5,551 nucleotides of DNA from an uncultured Collinsella sp. (GTDB lineage Bacteria; Actinomycetota; Coriobacteriia; Coriobacteriales; Coriobacteriaceae): NCBI GenBank assembly GCA_958439775.1, contig CAUBWQ010000082.1, positions 1 through 5,551 of the forward strand, given 5' to 3'. Numbering within the stretch: the first letter of the stretch is position 1; every line of letters starts with the position of its first letter. Positions 1-3,575 of this stretch are shown here, piece after piece. Made by a program: the position numbers and the translations under genes. Under the pieces are notes generated by a model. That model was not told the origin of the DNA. It worked only from the letters and a program-made list of their open reading frames with translations, and did not search any database.

Positions 1-7
1 GGGATTG

Positions 8-27
8 GTCAAAATAGTTTGACTATT
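8..27. repeat. Overlapping AT-rich inverted repeats at the kinase stop
   Basis: Two interlocked perfect inverted repeats are visible. GTCAAA (8-13) pairs with TTTGAC (18-23) around a 4-nt loop. AATAGT (13-18) pairs with ACTATT (22-27) around TTG. They share bases, so only one hairpin can form at a time. On the minus strand they follow directly after the kinase stop codons, and the second is followed by TTTT. That is weakly terminator-like, but the stem is AT-rich and short. The segment is clearly richer in AT than the coding sequence beside it. Confidence 0.4.
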
Positions 28-661
28 AGCGGCTAAAATCGCCCGGCGCTAACACCGTACGCACCATAATATTAGCGGGCGAGATATCGCGATGGACAAA
101 GCCCTCGCCCACCAGGCTCATACGGCAGAGCAAATCGAACAGGTCGCGACCCAGACGCGCCGCCACGAGCGGCGACAGACGTCCGGCATCGTCCACGGCG
201 AGTCGCGAACGCAAGCGGGCAAGCGTCTCGCCCTCGACCCATTCCATGACAATTGCAGGCACACCGTCGACCTCGCCCCAGCCATAGAGGCGGGGAAAGC
301 CCTTAAGGCCCGAAAGGGCGCGATGGCATTCGTATTCCTCGCGAAACGCCACCTTGAACTTGGCGACCAGCGCCTCGTGAGCGGCATCGTCGTCGAACTC
401 ATCGCGCATCGGCAAGATGAGCTGCTTGAGCGCCACGGCCTCGCCTTGGGCGTTGACGGCACGCGTCACGCGGCCGATACCGCCACGGCGCATGGTGGCA
501 TCGTCGGCAAATAGCATCGTAAAACGACGCAGATAGGCAGGCAGTTCGTCCTGACCGAGCGCAATGGCCGGCTCAAACCCGTCGACACGCGCCAGGCGCA
601 GGCCGACCATGGGATCGCGACCGAGCGATTGTGGTGTGGTGGATGCAAGATCGGTCATCAT
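26..661 (-). CDS. Ser/Thr protein kinase-like protein, C-lobe missing (truncated or frameshifted)
   Basis: This is a Hanks-type protein kinase fold, expected to move phosphate from ATP to Ser/Thr of a partner. In the 211 residues I see a glycine-rich loop (GGIG, about 60-63), a beta-3 lysine in VALK (K79), a Glu-rich helix C (about 106-113), a hinge around VMEWVEGE (138-145) and a catalytic loop HRDISPAN (190-197) with D192 and N197. The frame then ends with TAA followed at once by TAG. A clear DFG, the activation segment and the C-lobe, about 100 residues, are absent. The last residues read GDFSR, with D and F at roughly the DFG distance from HRD, but without a hydrophobic strand before them. 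Shifting frame just before the stop gives ANSQTILTNP, open to the window edge, so a frameshift is possible. ATG 661 overlaps the upstream stop as ATGA, implying translational coupling. Kinase identity is firm; activity is doubtful. Confidence 0.8.
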   Translation of the reverse strand: MMTDLASTTPQSLGRDPMVGLRLARVDGFEPAIALGQDELPAYLRRFTMLFADDATMRRGGIGRVTRAVNAQGEAVALKQLILPMRDEFDDDAAHEALVAKFKVAFREEYECHRALSGLKGFPRLYGWGEVDGVPAIVMEWVEGETLARLRSRLAVDDAGRLSPLVAARLGRDLFDLLCRMSLVGEGFVHRDISPANIMVRTVLAPGDFSR

Positions 662-1563
662 AGGGCAAGCGCCGCCACGTTATTGTTGAAGATACCGAGC
701 GCGACGTCATCATCGCCGTAATGGCCGACCCATTGACATAGGTTGGTGTAACAGCCCCACAGATTGGCATACTGCTGATACCACTTTGACCGGGGCGAGA
801 ATGTCTGACGACCGAACTCGGCTCGAATGACAAACATCTCCCCGACCAGGCTGTCGCACGGCCTGGGATCTCCCGTAGAGTTATAGGTCGAGACCACGTC
901 ATTGGCACGAGAGACATAGCCGTCGAGCATGTTGTACTTGGTCACAAGCCAACTGTGAATGCTCTCTTCCTCAGCAGCGGAAAGGCCACCGGAGTTTGCA
1001 TCGTTGTCAGTGTTGCCGCCCGTCGAGCCGCCGTTTCCAGACCCTCCGGTAGAGGAACCCGACCCAGAGCCGCCGCCCGAACTCGATGAATCCGAGCCGG
1101 AGCCAGAAGTATCCGAGCTACCGGGCTTTCCGGACTGCTGGGCGTCCTGCTCCTTCTGCTGCTCGACTTTATTCACCGTTGCCGCCACGCTATTGTTGGA
1201 CAACCGATCGATGATCTTGGTGTTGGTGAGCACGATGGTTTTGCCATTGGCAAGCGTGACTTCGTTGTCCGGGGCCTCGGCGCCGTCTGCATCGTCGGTG
1301 CCAAACACAATATGCGCGACCACACTTGCCCAAGCATATCCAGTCGTGGTACCCAGATCACTTTTGACCTCATGCCCCACGCGCGGTTCGCGTGCGGCAT
1401 ACGCCTGCATCATGGACGGCACGGTCATGCCATAGGCAGAAACGCCAGCCATGACCAGCACCAGCGAGCACGACAGCAGCACGTACGCCCGCGGCGCCAA
1501 GCCCAGTCGGCGTCGCATGCGCACCGCGGCGCCGCGCTTTGTCTGAGTGCCACCGGGCCGCAT
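658..1563 (-). CDS. Membrane-anchored protein with Ser/Gly linker and extracytoplasmic C-terminal domain
   Basis: I do not recognise a named family. With the start at 1563 the protein has 301 residues: a basic cytoplasmic N-terminus (MRRR at 16-19), one hydrophobic segment (about 26-46), a juxtamembrane region (about 47-143), a low-complexity Ser/Gly/Thr linker (about 144-193), and a mainly helical-looking C-terminal domain (about 195-301) rich in Trp/Tyr with Cys at 236, 271 and 276. The positive-inside rule puts the linker and C-terminal domain outside the cell. I chose ATG 1563 because GGAGGAG lies 5 nt upstream (1569-1575). The frame stays open to an ATG at 1656, but that start would place the terminator-like hairpin inside the gene and has no good ribosome site. 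The stop overlaps the kinase start by 4 bp, so the two are probably co-expressed; the protein could be a surface sensor, anchor or substrate for the kinase. Function is unknown. Confidence 0.8.
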   Translation of the reverse strand: MRPGGTQTKRGAAVRMRRRLGLAPRAYVLLSCSLVLVMAGVSAYGMTVPSMMQAYAAREPRVGHEVKSDLGTTTGYAWASVVAHIVFGTDDADGAEAPDNEVTLANGKTIVLTNTKIIDRLSNNSVAATVNKVEQQKEQDAQQSGKPGSSDTSGSGSDSSSSGGGSGSGSSTGGSGNGGSTGGNTDNDANSGGLSAAEEESIHSWLVTKYNMLDGYVSRANDVVSTYNSTGDPRPCDSLVGEMFVIRAEFGRQTFSPRSKWYQQYANLWGCYTNLCQWVGHYGDDDVALGIFNNNVAALAL

Positions 1564-1568
1564 GCGTT

Positions 1569-1575
1569 CTCCTCC
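1569..1575 (-). promoter_or_regulatory. Strong Shine-Dalgarno site fixing the start of the membrane protein
   Basis: On the minus strand GGAGGAG stands 5 nt before ATG 1563-1561. It decides in favour of this start over the longer frame beginning at 1656. Confidence 0.8.
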
Positions 1576-1577
1576 AA

Positions 1578-1603
1578 CAAAAACACGCCGCTCGGGAGCG
1601 GCG
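1578..1603 (-). terminator. Intrinsic-terminator-like hairpin in the recR/membrane-protein spacer
   Basis: Read on the minus strand, a perfect 7-bp GC-rich stem (AGCGGCG/CGCCGCT arms at 1586-1592 and 1597-1603, loop 1593-1596) is followed by GTGTTTTTG. This is the classical layout of a rho-independent terminator, though the T run is only five long and slightly interrupted. It lies about 200 bp past the recR stop and could end the ybaB-recR transcript. It also ends only 3 nt before the ribosome binding site of the next gene, so a transcript starting near 1619 would carry it in its leader, where it could attenuate expression or mask nearby sequence. Confidence 0.65.
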
Positions 1604-1625
1604 CATTCATTCGAATCCATATTTG

Positions 1626-1655
1626 AGTGTATCAGCGAACCCAAAAGGTTGCGCA
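1626..1655 (-). promoter_or_regulatory. Candidate extended -10 promoter for the membrane protein-kinase pair
   Basis: On the minus strand TGATACACT (1634-1626) resembles an extended -10 (TGn plus TACACT, 4 of 6 to TATAAT). A TTGCGC -35-like hexamer (1655-1650) lies 19 bp upstream, which is rather long, and it is part of a palindrome. Predicted initiation near 1619 would give a leader of about 55 nt that begins just before the terminator-like hairpin. Assigned by eye only. Confidence 0.35.
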
Positions 1656-1657
1656 AC
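1648..1657. promoter_or_regulatory. Palindrome GTTGCGCAAC, possible operator (proximal copy)
   Basis: This perfect 10-bp palindrome overlaps the -35-like hexamer of the candidate promoter. It differs by one base from a second copy at 1721-1730, with centres exactly 73 bp apart. The position suits a repressor or activator site. No regulator can be named. Confidence 0.4.
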
Positions 1658-1717
1658 GAATGGGCAAATTAAGGATGCGAGTGGAAGCATCCATGCGATA
1701 AGCGGATACAAATCATC

Positions 1718-1733
1718 TTTGTTGCACAACAAA
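1718..1733. promoter_or_regulatory. Palindrome TTTGTTG-CA-CAACAAA, possible operator (distal copy)
   Basis: Seven-base arms (1718-1724 and 1727-1733) flank a CA centre and contain the core GTTGCACAAC, one base different from the core at 1648-1657. It lies in the recR/membrane-protein spacer upstream of the candidate promoter. The rest of the non-coding stretch from 1658 to 1808 shows nothing else I can interpret. Confidence 0.4.
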
Positions 1734-1808
1734 CTTACAGTCGCACAGGGAAATTATGACTACCCCGTGCGTCGCGAGGAAAACATACGGCAGGAGCAGG
1801 CTCGCCAC

Positions 1809-2405
1809 CTAAATCGCGCGACGGGCCTCGATGGCGCGGCCAAGCGTAAGCTCGTCGGCATACTCCAGGTCGCCGCCCACGGGAAGGCCGCTTGCCAGAC
1901 GCGACACCTCGACGCCCAACGGCTTGATGGTACGGGCCAGATAGCTCGCCGTGGTCTCGCCCTCGATGTTGGGGTTGGTGGCGATGATGACCTCATGGAT
2001 GTCCTCGTGGCCCAGACGCGCCAACAGCTCGCGGATGTGCAACTGCTCGGGACCAATCTTGTCCATGGGGCTGATCACACCGCCCAATACGTGGTAGAGG
2101 CCGTGGTAGCTGCCCGTGCGCTCGATCGCCTGGACGTCGCGCGGCTCGCCCACAACGCAAATGCGAGTGGTGTCGCGCATCGGGTCCTGGCAGATGGAGC
2201 ACTCATCGGCCGTGGCGTAGTTAAAGCAACGACTGCAAAAGTGGACCTCCTGCTTGACCTCCAGGATGGCCTCGGCCAGGCGGCGCGCCTCCTCGGCGTC
2301 GGCCTCCAACAGGTAATAGGCGATGCGCTGGGCCGACTTGGGACCAATGCCCGGCAGACGGCCCAGCTCATCGAGCAGTTTTTGCAGACTGTGATTTGCA
2401 CTCAT
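1809..2405 (-). CDS. recR: Recombination mediator protein RecR
   Basis: RecR works with RecO (and RecF) in the cytoplasm to load RecA on SSB-coated single-stranded DNA during gap repair; it has no nuclease activity of its own. The 198 residues match the usual full length. In order I see an N-terminal helix-hairpin-helix ([19 protein letters not shown], about 14-32), a four-cysteine zinc finger (C57, C60, C69, C72), a Toprim domain starting at VVGEPRD (84-90, E87) and including ATNPNIEGE (142-150), and the C-terminal segment around [16 protein letters not shown] (169-184). All expected residues are present. ATG 2405 lies 13 bp after the ybaB stop. No clear Shine-Dalgarno site is visible, only a weak AAGACA, so translation may lean on coupling to ybaB. 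The ybaB-recR pairing is a widely conserved arrangement. Confidence 0.97.
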   Translation of the reverse strand: MSANHSLQKLLDELGRLPGIGPKSAQRIAYYLLEADAEEARRLAEAILEVKQEVHFCSRCFNYATADECSICQDPMRDTTRICVVGEPRDVQAIERTGSYHGLYHVLGGVISPMDKIGPEQLHIRELLARLGHEDIHEVIIATNPNIEGETTASYLARTIKPLGVEVSRLASGLPVGGDLEYADELTLGRAIEARRAI

Positions 2406-2418
2406 ATATATGCGTGTC

Positions 2419-2739
2419 TTAGAACGGCATGCCCGGGATGTTGAGGCCGCCGGTGATGGCGCCCATCTGCTTGTTGGCGAGCTCGTTGACGCCGCGGACG
2501 GCCTCGTTGACGGCAGCCATGATCATATCCTGCAGCATATCGACGTCCTCGGGATCGAGGGCATCGGGGTCAATAGCGAGGTTGACGAGCTCCATCTCGC
2601 CGTTAACGGTCACCTTGACCATGCCGCCGCCGGCAGAGGCGTCGACGGTCTGGGACTTGAGGTTCTCCTGCGCGGCGGCAAGCTGCTCCTGCATCTTGCG
2701 AGCCTGCTTCATCATCTGCTGCATGTTCATACCGGCCAT
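2419..2739 (-). CDS. ybaB: YbaB/EbfC family nucleoid-associated protein
   Basis: Members of this family are small dimeric DNA-binding proteins of the nucleoid, usually encoded between dnaX and recR. The 106 residues have the typical length. The N-terminus shows the Met/Gln-rich helix ([22 protein letters not shown], about 6-27), then the beta region with [22 protein letters not shown] (about 37-58), then an acidic stretch ([18 protein letters not shown], about 63-80) and a short glycine-rich tail ending [12 protein letters not shown] 2739 is supported by AAGGAG at 2745-2750. It leads a two-gene unit with recR. Here it is separated from dnaX by an oppositely oriented gene, so it probably needs its own promoter. 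Confidence 0.95.
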   Translation of the reverse strand: MAGMNMQQMMKQARKMQEQLAAAQENLKSQTVDASAGGGMVKVTVNGEMELVNLAIDPDALDPEDVDMLQDMIMAAVNEAVRGVNELANKQMGAITGGLNIPGMPF

Positions 2740-2744
2740 GATGG

Positions 2745-2750
2745 CTCCTT
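2745..2750 (-). promoter_or_regulatory. Shine-Dalgarno site of ybaB
   Basis: AAGGAG on the minus strand sits 5 nt before the ybaB ATG and fixes that start. Confidence 0.8.
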
Positions 2751-2814
2751 TACGTGTGGCCGCACGCCGAGCTGCAAGGGCAGCCGGAGCACGGCGGGAC
2801 TTTCAAACTCAAAA

Positions 2815-2823
2815 ATCGTACCA
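2815..2823 (-). promoter_or_regulatory. Candidate extended -10 promoter for ybaB-recR
   Basis: On the minus strand TGGTACGAT fits TGn plus a -10-like hexamer (TACGAT, 4 of 6). No -35 is apparent. Initiation near 2808 would give a leader of about 70 nt. Weak, but ybaB needs a promoter in this region if dnaX read-through is not used. Confidence 0.3.
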
Positions 2824-2901
2824 CGGCGCGCGGCGAGAGAGCGGGGCGGACGTGTTACCTCAGTCGATATACATGTCCTGGAGTGCAAGCCGCACCCAAA
2901 G

Positions 2902-2936
2902 ATTATGCAAAGTTGAATAATTCGCATCTGCATAAT
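2902..2936. repeat. 35-bp dyad-symmetric element ATTATGCA / TGCATAAT with inner GAAT-A-ATTC
   Basis: Perfect 8-base arms (2902-2909 and 2929-2936) enclose 19 bases. Inside these a second pair, GAAT and ATTC, flanks A2919. Both pairs share the same symmetry axis at 2919. Shared symmetry at two levels suggests a protein binding site, or on RNA a long interrupted hairpin. It lies about 170 bp upstream of ybaB and about 150 bp upstream of the plus-strand gene. Confidence 0.55.
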
Positions 2937-2958
2937 ATTGAAAGCTAAATCTTGTAGA

Positions 2959-3004
2959 GCCGGAATCCGGCATTTTCTGCATCCAGCTAGATAACAAAAT
3001 GCCG
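2959..3004. repeat. Two mutually exclusive inverted repeats
   Basis: Repeat A has perfect 9-base arms CGGCATTTT (2968-2976) and AAAATGCCG (2996-3004) around 19 bases. Repeat B is GCCGGA-A-TCCGGC (2959-2971). The right arm of B shares bases 2968-2971 with the left arm of A, so in a transcript only one of the two hairpins can form. This layout resembles a leader switch, though no T run follows on the minus strand. Confidence 0.5.
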
Positions 3005-3037
3005 AACCGCTGCTCGAGGCGGCGCTCATGATGGCAG

Positions 3038-3065
3038 GGTATAATTTGATTGTCACAGACAGCAA
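3038..3065 (-). promoter_or_regulatory. Candidate minus-strand promoter toward ybaB
   Basis: On the minus strand TTGCTG (3065-3060) and TATACC (3043-3038) are 16 bp apart, each 4 of 6 to consensus. The -10 shares its TATA with the plus-strand TATAAT. If used, it would make a ybaB leader of about 290 nt containing all the dyads. By-eye assignment. Confidence 0.3.
3040..3045 (+). promoter_or_regulatory. -10 element of the orphan membrane protein gene
   Basis: A perfect TATAAT lies 35 bp before the ATG at 3081, in the right place for a leader of about 30 nt. There is no convincing -35 hexamer at 16-18 bp upstream and no TGn extension, so an activator may be needed or the promoter may be weak. 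Confidence 0.5.
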
Positions 3066-3068
3066 TTT

Positions 3069-3075
3069 GGAGGTG
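3069..3075 (+). promoter_or_regulatory. Strong Shine-Dalgarno site of the orphan membrane protein gene
   Basis: GGAGGTG is followed by CCCCC and then ATG at 3081. This near-perfect ribosome site is the best evidence that the small gene on this strand is real. Confidence 0.75.
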
Positions 3076-3080
3076 CCCCC

Positions 3081-3554
3081 ATGAATGCCCCCGACGCGCT
3101 CCAAAATATCCGCTCAAAACACCCCGTCGCATATGTGGTTCTCTATCTCTTTGTCGGCTGGGCATTGCTGGTTATCATCACCCATGCTATAGCCTTTGGA
3201 GCAGAACTGCTGATAGCCAACTCGGACCAGCCCACCGTCAAATGGGAAGCGACCGATGAGTGCACCGACGGAACCCGAACCGTTTACTACAACAGCCCGT
3301 CCCTCTACCAAGAGTTCAAGGTCAAGATAAAGGACTCCAAGATTGTCGATGCCGAACTAGGCTCTTTATTGACAATCGGAGCAACCGTCAACGCCGAGCA
3401 AGTCGAGTACACGGACAGCCATGCGACGTATCGTATCGACCTCAGCATCCTAGGCCGACCGTCACGCACCTGTCTGCTCGAATGCGATATACGCGGCACC
3501 ACACTACACATGTCCGAAATACAAATGCGCCCGGGCAAGGGGTTCTCTTCTTGA
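3081..3554 (+). CDS. Small single-pass membrane protein, unknown function
   Basis: I do not recognise this 157-residue protein. It has a short N-terminus with R11, K13 and H14, one long hydrophobic segment (about 15-46) and a soluble domain of about 110 residues that looks rich in beta strands. That domain holds an alternating basic run EFKVKIKDSKIVDAELG (78-94), three cysteines (C61, C131, C135) and a tail MRPGKGFSS. Basic residues before the hydrophobic segment suggest that the soluble domain is outside the cell. A strong ribosome site and a TATAAT upstream support expression. It is the only plus-strand gene here, lies between dnaX and ybaB, and ends 21 bp from the dnaX stop. It could be a recent insertion or a lineage-specific gene. 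The alternating hydrophobic and polar pattern recalls small domains that sit on a single membrane anchor, but no function can be assigned. Confidence 0.8.
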   Translation: MNAPDALQNIRSKHPVAYVVLYLFVGWALLVIITHAIAFGAELLIANSDQPTVKWEATDECTDGTRTVYYNSPSLYQEFKVKIKDSKIVDAELGSLLTIGATVNAEQVEYTDSHATYRIDLSILGRPSRTCLLECDIRGTTLHMSEIQMRPGKGFSS

Positions 3555-3575
3555 GCAGTATACCCGCCCGTACAG

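Larger units (their letters stand above)
2740..3080. other. Non-coding spacer of about 340 bp between ybaB and the opposing orphan gene
   Basis: No credible gene is visible here. Frames open in it lack ribosome sites and start inside other features. From about 2890 to 3060 the sequence is richer in AT than the genes around it. It holds a 35-bp dyad at 2902-2936, two overlapping inverted repeats at 2959-3004, a perfect TATAAT at 3040-3045, and promoter-like sequences on both strands. It does not show the conserved parts of a tRNA, SRP RNA or known riboswitch that I could recognise by eye. Confidence 0.7.

Noticed and set aside
959..1435. Plus-strand Pro/Glu-rich frame of 158 residues
   Set aside because: It is the reverse of the Ser/Gly linker codons of the membrane protein; the composition is an artefact.
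1564..1656. Longer N-terminus of the membrane protein (start at 1656)
   Set aside because: No good ribosome site there, it would place the terminator-like hairpin inside the gene, and GGAGGAG clearly serves ATG 1563.
1539..2444. Plus-strand open frame of 301 residues across recR
   Set aside because: It is the complement of recR, whose protein matches its family from end to end. No ribosome site supports it.
2902..2955. Possible dif (XerC/XerD) site in the AT-rich spacer
   Set aside because: GCATAA and CTAAAT resemble dif halves, but the spacing is two bases short of the usual 11-6-11 layout and the symmetric part is a different dyad.
1657..3080. SRP RNA, tRNA or CRISPR in the spacers
   Set aside because: No tRNA-like arms, no SRP helix 8 core and no regularly spaced repeats were seen in either spacer.
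2727..3104. Minus-strand frames crossing the ybaB upstream spacer
   Set aside because: They overlap the ybaB start and its ribosome site, lack their own, and the proteins look random.
3069..3311. Minus-strand frame 3114-3311 and plus-strand frame 3050-3259
   Set aside because: Both are shadows of the orphan membrane protein gene, which has the ribosome site and the -10.
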